Origin: Cymbidium sinense
Lineage: Eukaryota > Streptophyta > Magnoliopsida > Asparagales > Orchidaceae
NCBI GenBank assembly: GCA_021442155.1
Contig: JAKCPB010000332.1
Location: 310,001-374,000 of the forward strand
Direction of reading: 5' to 3'
Length of the DNA: 64,000 nt
The translations under genes and the position numbers were made by a program. The notes below the pieces were generated by a model that made no database searches, had not been told where the DNA came from, and worked only from the letters and a program-made list of their open reading frames with translations. Position 1 is the first letter of the stretch; each line of letters starts with the position of its first letter. This document shows positions 24,902-37,647 of this stretch, one piece after another.

Positions 24902-27900
24902 AGATTTCAATAGGAAAGGACTATCAATTGATTGGTTCATTTTTGAAAGATCAAATGGGATTGATCAAAAGAGGGAGTTATTATCAAAGCCAAAATGGAA
25001 GATAAGTAGGAGATGCACAATGCTAGGAAACCTAGCGAGCATCTCAAACTATCCTATAGTTGGGCTTTACATTTTTTAAATTGATATAGTTTGTTTAAGT
25101 TGAATTTTTCAATCAAAATTTATGACTTATGATTCCTAAATTTTTCATCTCAGACACAAAATTAAGGAAATGCCTAAGAAGTGAGGAATTATGCTTATGG
25201 CCTACAAAGGGGATAAGCAACCTCAAAACCTAAATCTAGGGAGCTTTGGCGAGGGCCTAAAACATAACCTAAATCTAAGGAGAAAATGGGTAATTAGTTT
25301 GCCTCCACAAGAGAGGACAAACCACCTGACAGCTTGGACTTACAACGGGGCTAACTCCTATGATTTTAAATACATGTAGGCAAGTCTTTATGCTTATGCA
25401 AGATAGCTAGGCTGTTATTTATTTAGAAAGATACTAAGTCGTTAAACTCACTCCTAAAGACTAGATCATGTAAAGGGAATGCTTCAAATGACCTAAATCT
25501 AATATAATTCAAAATTTCATTTTTTATTTTAATCTTTGGACAATTGACTTCGACTAATAGGATTCATGCATGAGAATGAAGGTTATTAGCCAAAATCAAT
25601 GATAAGGGAGGAGGTGAGTTTCCACCATGGCTCTCAAAGGTTAAGCCAAGTTTCTTTAGCAAAGGTGAAAGCCCTCCAATTAAGAGTGAAATAAGATGTT
25701 GTGCATGATATTACAAGAAATGCTCATCCGACTAAGGGGTTTCTAATTCTTTTATCTTGATTTTAAACTAAGCTTTAGGTGAGGTTATGAGTTGTCTAAT
25801 TTTTATTTTGAGTTGTTAAGTTGGGTAAAAGATTTATTTTTCCCTAAAAGCCTAATCCACATCCGGGCCAAACATAAAGCAAGGAAGGAAGGAAAAGCAT
25901 GCCACTTAATTCAAAAGCTAAACAAATCATCAAATAATTTATAAAGCTAATCATAAAAGATTAAAAGGCCATTGTGGGCACCACCAAACTCAAAATATCA
26001 AATTGGGTAGCCGAGCTCTACCCTTACACTGGATTACAAATGAATTAAATTACAATTAAGCAAGGAATTCATTGTTATGGGGGTCTTCAAGCTTTATTTC
26101 TTCTTTCTTCTTTTCTTCTTTCTTCTTTGGTTCTTTCTTTTGGATGGTTGGAAGGTAGATGTTCCAAGGCTTCACATGGTACATAAGATAAGATCTTATG
26201 ACCAATGCTCATCCTAATCCCCATAACAATTATTCCAAAATCCTAATTGCACAAATTTACATGAAAAGGAAAAATGGAAATCTAACTACAAACAAAAGTT
26301 AGCTAAAATCACAAATCCCAAGCATGTATATTAGACTTATCACCACACACATGGGTGACTAAGTCCACCTAGCCTATTGGATTATTCTTAGGGGTATAAA
26401 GCTCCTGCAAGCAAAAGCATTTTATATTTTTATTTATGATAGCGCCCCTTAAGCACAATCCTCCACAGCAAAGAGTAACTAGACTAAGAACATCCTACCA
26501 TTCATTCTATGAGCATACACCCTAACATCAGTCTAAAACATATATCACAAAATAAAATAAAACATCAAACCATGCACTGACCTAACCTAAAGCTAGAAGT
26601 GGTGACTTAGGCTAATGTGTGTGTTTTGAAGGTTTGTGTGGTATGCTTAGCTATGGCTTTAGGTTCAAATTTTCTAAGTGTGAAAACATGTTCAACTTAG
26701 AGGAGGGTTTCATTTAAGTTGTTTAATTATTTTGGGTTGATTTTATTTGATATTTTGATTTGGTTTAAGTGGATCCTACAATTAATTACTAAGTTATGAA
26801 GAGATGGAAAGAGAGAACTTCTCTTTCCTTCCCTATAAGTAATTTCTAAAGTAGGTTCACACTTTAGTTTTTATTTAGGTGAATGTTTTGATTAAATCTT
26901 TTAATTAATCTCAAGTTTAGATGAACTCTAAACAAACCTATTCAAAAAGAAAGGCATTTTAAGATTAAATAAAATGAATCAAAATTCACATAACACACAT
27001 TACTTCATTTCTTTCCCAACATATATAACATGCATATGGATGGACCCTAAGCATATCTATACATACAAATGAGAATATTTAACATACTTTATGATGCATG
27101 CTAAGTAATCCATTTAAGAAATTTAGAAGTTGAATATGCATGATTTTCTTAAGTAGAAAGGGTTTCCTTATCCAAATTTTCACATACATAAAAGTAAGGC
27201 ACAAATTGATTAACCATTGTGAGGTGCAAGGTAAAAGACCTACTTAGGGCTACTTAAAGCTTGCAACCTTGAGGTTTTCCAGACTAATATACCACTTTCC
27301 TTAAATACAAACATGTGTATAAAAGAAATGAAATGGAAAAGAAGGATGCAAAAGTTTCATTAATGGATTCATTTAGTTTATGCAATTTATGTATGCAAGT
27401 ATAGGTGAACCTTATTAGATGATAGCATAGGGATGAATAGGATATGGAATTAATTAAGTGTTAGGTTCTTTTCAAATAGACCATATATCTCACCAAATTC
27501 CTATTCAAAACTATGCTAACATATGAGAGAAAGGAAACCTATGCTAAGCATACCTTTATAATCTTTCACATGCAAGCTTATAATTAAAGTATAAGTATCA
27601 TACTTTCAGATTTGATATTTGATTTATATGTTTTGAAAATAATTTGGGTTTAATAGTGATAATAGCCATTCATATTTCTACTTTAGCCAACATTTCATTT
27701 TAAACTTGAATTTTGAAAAATATGAATGCATGAAATCACATGACATACAAATTTAACATGTTGGGAAAGACTCAAAGTAATAAAAGTATGTAAACAAACT
27801 CACTTTAATTAAATCTAAATACATTCTTATAGAATAAGAAAGTTTAAAATAAATCAAAGTGTATTCATTATGATTTTTTTTAGTTTTAAGTTTGATTTAA

Positions 27901-30000
27901 TTTTGAAAAGGTGAGTTAAGTTTGTTTCTAACCCATTCCCATATGTGTTTGATATTCTTGTTTAATTTTTAGATAATTAGATCCATTTTTATGTATTAAT
28001 TGGGTTAAGTATGAATTAAGTAACTTAATTAACCCTTACCTACACCACCTTAAAATAATTAACCAAATAATTATGAGCTAATAAGATGACATAAAAAACT
28101 CACAAGGAATTTAAATTTGCAATGCACCTAATAAGAAAAGGCTAATGCAATTTGGCTCATGATTAAAGGTTAATTAAGCTAAGGGGTTTAGCTTAAGTAA
28201 TTTCAAAACACCCTTTCACACATATGAATTGGGTTTTGATTTCCTTAATTGAACTTAGGCTATTAAACACCTAAGCATCTACCCAAAGTAGATTAATTAA
28301 GTTCTATAACTTTTTAAAACTTTTTTAGAAATTAATTAGGAAAATTAATGAATTAACCCTTAATTAAGGAGATATTAACAAGAGAAAAGGGGAATAGCTT
28401 AAGGAAATGCCAAAAATTATTCCTAAACCTCTATCTATTGGATCGACCTTAATCAACCTAATCATGGATTAAAACTACTAATCATACCTAATTATGCTTA
28501 ATTACATAAAGATAATTAAGAAATCCATATGCAATTCCCTTATTAAGCTTTCAATAAATCCCAAGAAAATTAGAGTGAAGTCATCCCTAAAATACACCAA
28601 AGAAGTTTGGGATAAATCAAAGGCTTAATTAAAAGGTAATTAGCAAAATGATGTTTCTAATAAAGCCCAAAATCAGAGAAAAGAATACGTCAAAATCCCT
28701 TAAAATTAATTTTGGAATATTTTAGGTTGAATTATCTTTTTATCATGATTTATTTCATATTTTTCTAAATTTTATTGAAGGAGATATCAATTTTAGAAGA
28801 TTCCTAGATTAATTAGCATTAATTAAACTTCCTAACTAATCCTATAGCTCAAGACGCGATGCATGGTGGCGATAGTCAGCATAATTTACGCATTGTGTGA
28901 TCACTCACTTAAGTTGTCAAATCAAAGGCGGTGGACGATGCATTTTGATCTCGATCATTCGATCAAAGATCAGATGGCTAGAGATCTCCCTGCGATTTTA
29001 AAAAGGATAAAGAAAGTTCTAAATTTGGGAATAATCTCAACCGTCCATCCAAAATGTGCGGATGGATGGCTGAGATCTCCCAAGTTCTTTCCCCTTGATC
29101 AACAGAGGCCATCCATGATCTAGGGTAAGATCTGAGCTTGATTAAGTTCAAACCAAACTTAACCCACATCATCTAAAGCTAAGGTGCAGCACATCCAATG
29201 GTGGGATTCACTTGAATTGAAAATTCTCTTCATAAAGGACCAACACCTCCTATCTTAAGTGGTTGGAAAATTCCAAACCTCACCAGAGGTGATCACCGAT
29301 GCTCGATTCCCTTGGAGGAGCTTCGTCTATTTGAGATGAAGTTGTGTTGGAAGAATGAGCTCTTGAGGTTATGTGGATTGCTCTATGGACCAACTCCCCC
29401 TCCCCTTTGCTTAATTCAATTCAACTCCTTCTTGTGGGAACTTCAATGGAAGCTTTTTTAGACAGCTCACGATGAAGTATGCAAAGGCAATTGAAGTGGA
29501 ATTGATAAGGAGGTGTTTGAATATGAGAGGAGCTCCCCTTTTCTAAGGAAGAAAATGAGAATGCTTGATTTCAATTCTCTCTAGGAAGCTTAGGAATGCT
29601 CTCGATGGCTCCTAACACTCTGCTTAGTCAATTGAGGACTGATCGATTTGAATTCAATTAGGGGGAGTATATCTCCCCCTTGAAGGATTGGATGGCCACG
29701 AGCTTATGTGTCATTTTGATTCAATTGTCCACAATGGGAGGGTTTTTTGATCAGTTATATGTTTGCACATGGTTGGTTTGAGGCCTTGAGTGGAATGCCA
29801 ACCTCCCATGTGCTTGAATTTGAGTGGGAGATGGATTTTGAATTAGCCATTTTGACCCATGGGGTGGGTTTGGTCTTGGGGCCAATTGGGCTGACCCAAA
29901 CCCATTGGGTTGGGTGCACCACTCTTCATTAGGTCCCCTAGGAAAGCCTCAAGTGAATATGAAGAGGGTATGACCAAATTACCATAGATTAGATCAAAAT
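24902..30000. other. AT-rich non-coding stretch, no gene seen
   Basis: Many stops in all frames, and no recognised protein in the short frames present (24885-25379, 28863-29172, 29747-30031). A CT-rich run lies at 26090-26140. A less AT-rich segment at 28.86-29.35 kb contains a hairpin CCGTCCATCC 29041-29050 / GGATGGATGG 29060-29069 with one G:T pair. The words here (CATCCAATGGTGGGATT near 29190) are of the kind seen in plant gypsy LTRs, which is weak evidence for an LTR. Confidence 0.5.
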
Positions 30001-30265
30001 TTGTTCTATGGCCTAGGGGTTGAATGGTCATTTTGTTGATTTTTCATATTGGATATGTTGGGTATGTGGAGAAACTAGGTTTGGCCAAGTTTCATGAGAT
30101 TTAGAATTCATTTGATAAGGTTTGGCTCATGTTGACCCATTTAGGTCAAAATGGGTCAAGTTGGGTCAAATTAGGTCAAGTTCATATGACCATTTGAAAT
30201 TTTTTGGTGGCTTTGGTTTGGTTCAATTTGGATTAGTTTTGAATTTGGCTCATATGACTTCATTT

Positions 30266-30421
30266 AGGTCAAATGGGTCAAGTTGACCTATTTGACCCAT
30301 TTGACCTATTTGAGGTAGGTCAAGGAGGTTTGGTTAGTCATATAGTGGATTGGTTTCTTTCTTCCAATCAATTTGGGCTAAGTTCAAATTTGGTTCAACA
30401 TGACCCCTTTAGGTCATGTTG
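30266..30421. repeat. GGTCAA-rich region with two strong hairpins
   Basis: The first hairpin has AGGTCAAATGGGTCAA (30266-30281) pairing with the arm ending at 30307 (16 bp) around a 10-base loop. The second has CAACATGACC (30396-30405) pairing perfectly with GGTCATGTTG (30412-30421). The surrounding 30.1-30.95 kb is full of GGGTCAAGT/TTGACC words, also found in the related blocks near 36.4 and 51.5 kb. Confidence 0.75.
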
Positions 30422-31099
30422 GGTCTAAGGTCAATTGGGCTGGGTTAGGTCTAGTTGGCCAATGAGGCTTTGGTCAAGTTCCACAAGTGATTTGGGATGG
30501 ACTTGACCCATTGGTTTGGATCAATTTGGCTTAGATTAAGTTTTGACACATTTTGACTTTTAGGTCAAGTTGGGTCAACTTGGGTCAAGTGGCAAATTGG
30601 GCTAGGTTAGGCTCAAATGTTGGCTCAGAAAAGTTCAAACATAGGTCATGAGTGAACTTAGATCAATGGTTTCAATCAATTTGGCTTATGGTAGAATTTT
30701 GCTATATTAGGTTTCATATTGGGCTAAGTGTTAACTTGGTCAACCCTTGATTTGACCCAATTTGATTGATTGATCATCCCATGATGATTGTTGATCATGA
30801 TGAGAGGCATAGATGAGTTTGGTTCAATATAATTTGGTTAGGATTAGAATTTGGCTCATAAGGGTACTTTAGGTCACTTTGGGTCAAGTGAGCCTAAGTG
30901 GGTCAAATGGCTTGGTCAAAGCTTGATTTGAGCTTGAGTGATCTTGTATATGGACTTATGATTGAAATATAAATCCATTTACAAGTGGTTTTAAGTCAAA
31001 TGGGTTTTGATCCATTTAACAATTTCATATTCAAAGGAAGAATATGAAAGGATTTTAGGTTTGATTTTGAATTGATTTTGATTGAGTAATTAAAGTTTG

Positions 31100-31950
31100 G
31101 ATTTATACATGAGCTCATGATTGTAGGGTTTATTGAATCATTAGGGAAAATCAAGAGTTTGGCTTGATTTGGCTAAGTTCAAGATTTTGACTTGAAAGGC
31201 TAAGATTGGATTTTGAGTTGATTTGAGTTTGCTTTTTGAATTGGTTTTGATTGTTTGAATTTATATTTCATTAATATATGTGAATATAAATAATATAAAT
31301 GGATCATGAGAAAATTTCAAGATTTGAAGTGGTTTAATCATGATTTGGGCTAAGTCCATTAAGAAGGATTTAAAGGACTTAGGAAAATTTTGGAGTTTGA
31401 ATTTTTGAATTTGGTTTGATTGATTTGTATTTATATTTCATTTATATATGTGAATATAAATGAGGATATAAATGAATTTTGAGAAAATCCCATGAATTTG
31501 AATTGATTTGATCATGATTTAGGCTAAGTCCATTAATGGAAAATTAAGGGCTTAAGAAAGATTTTAGATTTGGAATTTAATTTGAGGGTTTGATTTAATT
31601 GATTTATATTTATATTTCATTTATATATGTGAATATGAATGAGAATATAAATGAGTTTTGAGAAAATCCCATGAGTTTGAATTGGTTTAGAGTTGATTTT
31701 GGCTAAGTTCATTAATGGAAAATTAAAAGACTTAGGATGGATTGAGTTGGAATTTTGGCTTGACTGATTTGAATTTATGTTTCATTTATATATGTGTGCA
31801 TAAATTAGAATGTAAATTAATTATGAGAAAGAAAGATCTAATTTGGTTTAGATCATAATTTTGGTTAAGTCCTTAATGGAAGATTAAGGACTTAGGCAAA
31901 ATTTGGACATAGAAAGTTTTGATGGATTTTGATCATGGGTTTCAATCATA
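31100..31950 (+). repeat. 160-180 bp tandem repeat, + orientation
   Basis: Units share GGCTAAGTCCATTAA at 31348, 31522, 31700 and (variant) 31862, giving periods of 174, 178 and 162 bp. Each unit also holds a hairpin-forming TTATATTTCATTTATATATG followed by TGAATATAAATGAG, and GAGAAAATCCCATGA. The reverse complement of the same unit is seen at 35768, 35945 and 36114 and again at 50887, 51054 and 51222. Confidence 0.8.
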
Positions 31951-32242
31951 GACATCAATTTTAGATTTTGATAATAGAATTGATTTGAGTTTGGGAAAAT
32001 CAAATAGAATTGATTTGTAGTTTGACTTGAAAGAATGAAAGTGAGGAATGGTTTAGGCTAAGGGTAGGAAATATCCTAACACCCCAAGGCATGACCTATT
32101 CTATGGCTAACAAGTTTCTAAGGCTAGGTTTGGTGTCCACCTAATCACTAGATGTGTCTTAAGACTAAGAAACTCTTAAAGTCTAAGAGGAGTCCTATGT
32201 CTAAGATGAGGGGTTGAGAGTTCATTCTAAAATGAGGTCACA

Positions 32243-35200
32243 GGTTGCCTCCAATCGAACTCCTCATCCTTCTTGGCAATGGCAACCTCCCCTTCAAGAG
32301 AGTACTTTTTATGAGTTCAATATCATTAAGGGATAAGTTTATTTTGGACCTTTATTGATATGGACTCATCCTCATGCCAACTCCTTGTGGCTAAAGCATA
32401 CACTATGACATTCTCTCCTCGAGGAATCTTATAAATGATAACCTCTGGGATTTGGGCCAACAACTATAACCTTATAAGGCCCAACTATTTGGTTGATAAC
32501 TAGCTGAGAATCCCTAAAGATGTTGATGTTCTGGATGCTTAGAGTAACGACTAACTCCAACGCAATTAGAGCCTCATATTCAATTTAATTGTTGGTGCAA
32601 AGATTGCATAGATGATATGAGAATCTCATCACATCGCTGTCTAGAGTTAAGAGACCTATTCCTACCCCTTCCTTTCCTAGAATTATAGATTATGGTTCTT
32701 GTCCTCTTTGGGAGGAAGCCGCACCATCAAAGTACATCTCCAAGTAGTGGTAGTATCCCTAAGTTCAAGATTTCTTCATTGGGAGATCATCGAGAGGAGT
32801 GGGAGTGTGCTAAGAAATCCACTAGCTTATCCTTTCATGCGAGGGGTATGAAGGTAATGTCAAAGCTGAGAGGATCATGGACCATCATGCCAACCACGGA
32901 TAGCATCAATCATATCATGAGATACTCTAGTGGATTGATCCTAGAGATTAAGTTCACCTTATGAGGAAGCATGTATTGATGTAGCTTTTGGGATGCAAAG
33001 ATTAAGGCTAGGCAATGCTTCCTAATGGGTGGATAATTAGCCTCAGTAGGGATTAGGTGGGAGGTAGTAGATTGCATTTTCCTTCCCTTTGTCATTGGCT
33101 TGGGCCAACAAAGCACCAAAAGAGTCATCTAACATAGTAGTGTAAGTATGAGCTTGCACGAGATCTAACCGGCATCATCATCGTAATACTTGATGTCTTG
33201 ATGCCATGCTCACATTTGTCATCCTACTTGAACTTGGCATCCTTTTGACAAGTCGAATGGCTAACATCTTCCGATATGTTGGATATAAAGCTTCGATACC
33301 AACTACTTGGAATTATCTAAGGCGAGTTAAACTTTTAGAGGGTGGCATTTCTAATATCCTTGATCATCTCAGATCGATTTTGATTCCCGTGTTGGACAAC
33401 AATCACAATTTCCTTGAAGCTACTTTAGGTTAATTTTGAGGTTAAATTATCTTAACTATTCAAAATTACTCTCAAGTCAAAGACATGATCTTCCTTTTCT
33501 CTACTTTTGACCACAAGATCATCGACATAGCACTCAACTTGATGCTGAATGAGTTCATCGAAGATTCAAGTCATAGCCCGCTGGTATGTAGCACCAATAT
33601 TTTTAAGGCTGAAAGGCATGACCTTATAGCAATAGATTTCGATCGGGGTTCTAAAAGCAGTGTTTCTTTCATCTTCAGGGGCCATCTTTATTTAGTTATG
33701 TCCAGATGAGCCATCCATGAAAGAGAAGGCTACATGAGATGAGGCAATTTCCACCATCAGCTCCGAGATTAGTAGTGGAAATTCATCTTTTGGACATGCC
33801 TAATTTAAATCCCTAAAATCGACGCATATGTGAATTTGACCATTCTTTTTCTTAACTCGGACAACACTAGCGAACCATGTATGGTATTTTTCTTTTGGAT
33901 GATGCCATCATTGATCAGTTTCTTGACCTTAAAAAATGACTTATTTTTCTATGTCTAATTGCATGCATCTAGGAGCTTGCTTGATAGGGTTAGTAGGCTC
34001 TATTACTAGTTTATGGACTTCAACATTTGGAGCCAATCCAGGCATCTCTTCAATACTCCATGCAAAGAAATCCTTAAGCTCAGTCAATAGCTAACTACGT
34101 CATTAGTTTGAATTTAATTCAACAAAGAACTAATGTATATCAGTCATGGATCTTATTCAGTTTTTAAGTTGATTTACTTGAGCTCGTCGATGATTGACTT
34201 GATCTCTTCTTCGAACTCTAGCGGTGCATCTTTGACATCAAAATCATCTGGATCATCTAAATTTTTTAAGCACAACTCTTCATATGAGTTAATGTGATTT
34301 GAAAAGAACCTATCAGATTCCAATTGATTGGTGATGACTAAGCCGTAATCATCATCATCGACTGGATCCACTGTACTGAATCCTTGTCCCAGTCTTGATT
34401 GCGAGCTTTTGCTTTTATTCTTCCATATTCTTTGAAGTAGTCTGACCAGTGCTTTGACCAAGTATGTGGGATTAGCTCTTTCTTTGCTAAATTATGATCA
34501 TAAAGAAATAACCAAACAAAGGGTAATTCTATTAAATGTTTATATGAATCATCTTCATATTTTACATCAACTTCTTGACTTGAGGATGATGCTTGAAAGA
34601 ACCTAAGTCTTCACACTGGATGACTTAGGGGCTTCCTACTAAACCTCGACTTTTGAGGGACAAGTGGGTTTAGAGCTAAGGTTCCCAACTGATGCCTAAT
34701 TGTTTCACATATAGACTTGAATACACTTATGCTTTGCTTTGGAGCCGATCTTCATCACTATCTATCTCAAGTCTCACATCCTAGAAAATCTACTCGAGAA
34801 GAGCTAGTATGCTAACCATATAAGACTCATCTATGAACTAGATTCTAAGTCTATATGATAGCAAGTGTACTCTTGGTAGCTAGGACATATCTTCTATTGG
34901 GTGGCCAATAAGGAGGTTTTCCACCCCTGGGACTACCTCTGAACTGGCCTCTTCCTCTTCCCGGTGGAGGTCAGTTCGTCCTACCCATATGTTTGAATGG
35001 AGTAATGAATTGTGGGTGGAATCTAATGTCATGCTCCACTTCCTCCTCCAAGTCTATTTCCTCTCTCTTTTATTTTCTTTTTCATTTTCTCTTTTCTTTT
35101 CTATTTCTTTTTCTCTTTCTTTTTTTCTTTTCATTTTTTATTTTTATTTTTAAACTTTGGCCAAGTTGAATAGACTTGTTGATTTTAGGGAGGTAGTAAG

Positions 35201-35477
35201 CGCATCATATATGTCAACCTTGAACTATAAATGGCTTGAGATCTCCTTTGACATGACAATCCCACCACTCACAAACTTTATACACCAATGTAGAGAGGAT
35301 GGAACTATGTTGTTATCATGTATCCATGGTCTCCCAAGCAAAGCGTTGAAAGATGTATCCGAGTCTATATTATGAAACTTGGCTTCGATCTTCCAATAAT
35401 CTATCTCCAAGGGCAACACTATGGAGCCTAAGACCTGTTGACCTCACTTTTGGAGTGCAAATTCAATCTTCCCATCT
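32243..35477 (-). pseudogene. Tat-like Ty3/gypsy pol remnant, copy A (PR C-part, RT, RNase H)
   Basis: Reading on the minus strand: the protease C-part at 35419-35225 (LPLEIDYWKIEAKFH, NALLGRPWIH, VPSSLH); an arginine-glycine rich piece near 34.95 kb (GRGRGQFRGSPRGGKPPYWPP); an acidic spacer at 34461-34174 (EELCLKNLDDPDDFDVKDAP); RT with NGQIHICVDFRDLN near 33.8 kb, SFMDGSSG, CYKVMPFSLKN and an intact YVDD at 33529-33518; RNase H at 33128-32910 (KHCLALIFASQKLHQYML) and on to WRCTLM near 32.75 kb. Stops and frameshifts throughout make it dead. The catalytic protease half and gag are missing upstream, and it breaks at 32243 before the integrase, where inverted non-coding sequence begins. It is better preserved around the RT than copy B. 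Confidence 0.85.
35040..35155 (-). repeat. Polypyrimidine tract (polypurine on the coding strand), copy A
   Basis: About 110 bp almost only of T and C on the + strand (TTTTCTTTTCTATTTC-like). It lies in the spacer between the protease and RT parts of the element. On the coding strand it is GA-rich and in one frame would give a lysine/glutamate/arginine-rich linker. The matching tract in copy B lies at 50180-50275. Confidence 0.8.
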
Positions 35478-36640
35478 TAGACTAGGGAGTCTTCTAGACA
35501 CTAAGACATCCCTAACCATAAGACAATTCTAACAATTAGATAAACACTTAGCCCAAAGACTTACAAGGGTTAACCATAGGATTAGGTTTTTCCTTAGGGA
35601 TTATGATAATCCACCTACCCTATAACCCAAATAGATTAGGTTCACCTTCTAAAACCAAACCTCAAGTTCAATTCAAACATCAAATTCAAATCCAAATCCA
35701 AACCCAAATTCCACAACCAAATGATTGAAGCCCATGATCAAATCCAAACTTGAAACCCATCCTCTATCCCATGGACTTAGCCAAATATTAATCCAAATCA
35801 ATCCAAAATCAATTGATTTTCTCATAATTAATTTATATCTTCAATCATCTTTCTAAATATAAATCAAATCTACATTCAAATGTTAAAAACTAAATCAAAC
35901 TAAATCAAATTAAATCAAAAACCCTTCGTAAGCATATGACCTATCCCATGGACTTAGCCAAATCTTAATCCAAATCATGTCAAACTCAATTGATTTTCTC
36001 ACAAATCAATCATATTTTCAATCATCTTCACAAATTTAAATGAAATATACATTTAAATCATTAAAACTAAATCAAACTAAATCAAAATCCAAACCTAAGC
36101 CACATGACCCAACTCCATGGACTTAGCCAAATTCCTTCATTCCAAAACCCAAATTCAATTGATTTTCTCATGAATCAATCATACCTTCAATCATATTGAT
36201 AAATATAAATGAAATTTACAGTCATCAAGCCAAATCAAAATCAACCCAAACCCAACTTAACCCTTTTGACTTGAAATGTTCAAAAAAAAAACATTTGAAC
36301 CCAAGTTAATTCGGCTTGAATTTATATATTAATCCCAAATCCATATATAAATAAAACTACATCAAACTCAACCCAAAATCAAGCCAACTAAACCCAATTG
36401 GTCCACTTGACCCAAGTTGACCCAAATTGACCTAAAATACTAAATTAGGTCAAATCATAATATAATCCAAATTCATTGCAACTAATGGCTCAAGTTCATT
36501 CCAAATTGATTGTTTGACCAAAGCCATGATTCAATTGAACCCAACTAACCTACTTAGCCTAAATTGACCTAAAGGTTCAAGTTTAAAAAAAATCCAAAAA
36601 ATAATTGAAACCAAAGCCTACAATCATCTTCAATTGGTCA
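35478..36640 (-). mobile_element. Element non-coding block upstream of pol copy A
   Basis: 1.16 kb, AT-rich, no coding frame. It contains a 170-177 bp tandem repeat (CCATGGACTTAGCCAAAT at 35768, 35945, 36114) and a GACC/TTGACC-rich part (36.36-36.6 kb). It is collinear with 50.60-51.85 kb in the same orientation and with about 30.6-32.2 kb in the opposite one. The junction with the protease remnant is at the same place as in copy B. It ends at CCCTAAA satellite near 36640. Inference: LTR-proximal or leader sequence joined to pol after loss of gag. Confidence 0.65.
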
Positions 36641-37172
36641 AATAAACCCTAAACCCTAACCCTAAACCTAAAACCCCTAGACCCTAAAGCCTAAACACTA
36701 ATCCATAAACTCTAAATGCTAAACCCTAACCTTAAACCCTAAACTAAACTAAACCTAAAACTAAACTTAAACCTAAACACTAAACCTTCAACCCTAAACC
36801 TAAAAAACTAAACTTAAACCTAAACCCTAAACCCTAAACCTAAACCCTAAACCTTAAATCCTAAACTCTAAACCCGAAACCCTAAAATCTACAACCCTAA
36901 ACCTAAACCTTAAACCCCAAATCCTAAACCCTAAACCCTAAACCCTAAACCCTAAACCCAAAACACTAACCATAAAACCTAAACACTTAAAGCATAAACC
37001 CTAAAACCCTAAACCCTAAACTCTAAACCCTAAACCCTAAACCCTAAACCCTAATCCTAGACCCTGAACCTTAAACCCTCAATCCCTAAATCTAAACCTA
37101 AAGTAACTAAATAAATTAAAAAATAAACCTAAACCCTGAGACTTAATAAACCTAAACCTAAATCTAAACCCT

Positions 37173-37647
37173 AAGAATGCACAGAACCTCGATGGCAGGA
37201 ACATCACCATTAACAAGGCTTAGTCTAGATCTGGCGGTGGAGACGAAGGCTGAGGTGGCGGTTATCGCAATGGTGATGGGGGATCTGGAGGTGTTGGAAG
37301 ATATGGAGGTGGTGCTTGGAGCAGTCGGGGTTATGGAGGGAGAGAAGGAGATTACTGTGGTGGTGGGAAAGATCGAGGATATGATGGTTGATCCCGCAAC
37401 TCGAGAGGCCAGGGAGGTTCTGATGGGAACTGGAGGAACTAAAGAACGATTGATTCTATCTACTGCTTATGGAGTTTTGTCTTTACATTAGAGGCGATTC
37501 TAGTTATCTAAATTTTTTTTTATTATATGAGTGCTCATTTTTTATCTATGTCATTGCTTGTGTCTTAGAATACTTGGTGTGTCACTTATTTGATTAAATT
37601 GAAAAGAAGAAATATTGAATATGAATTTATTCTCTATTAAAAAAAAT
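37173..37647 (+). pseudogene. GRP mRNA 3'-end copy 6
   Basis: Best-preserved RRM end: QNLDGRNITIN is readable from 37181, then a stop in place of glutamine, then SRSGGG. A TGA follows in the glycine stretch (as in copy 5), then GGRYGGGAWSSRGYGG, DRGYDG, a stop for glycine, SRNSRGQGGSDGNWRN and the normal stop. The 3' UTR ends TCTCTATTAAAAAAAATG. The 104-codon frame starting at 37177 is in another phase and carries no GRP signature. QNLDGRNIT followed by glycine-rich sequence is diagnostic of the GRP7/8 family. Confidence 0.87.

Larger units (their letters stand above)
22153..32235. mobile_element. Hairpin-dense AT-rich retrotransposon non-coding block (LTR/UTR-like)
   Basis: About 10 kb without coding potential lies between the gag fragment and pol copy A. 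It contains an array of tandem hairpins (22.34-23.91 kb), further strong hairpins (24.2-24.9 kb), a CT-rich microsatellite (26.09-26.14 kb), a less AT-rich part (28.86-29.9 kb) and a GGTCAA-rich part (30.0-30.95 kb). Then comes a 160-180 bp tandem repeat (31.1-31.95 kb). The section from about 30.6 to 32.2 kb aligns, inverted, with the non-coding blocks at 35.48-36.64 and 50.60-51.85 kb, so it belongs to the same element family. Inference: long LTR and/or leader of a Tat-like element, rearranged. I did not find TG..CA ends, a primer-binding site or a target-site duplication. Confidence 0.55.

Noticed and set aside
22153..32235. A confident LTR call with defined ends
   Set aside because: I could not find paired TG..CA ends, a primer-binding site, a polypurine tract at the right place or a target-site duplication, and part of the block is inverted relative to its relatives.
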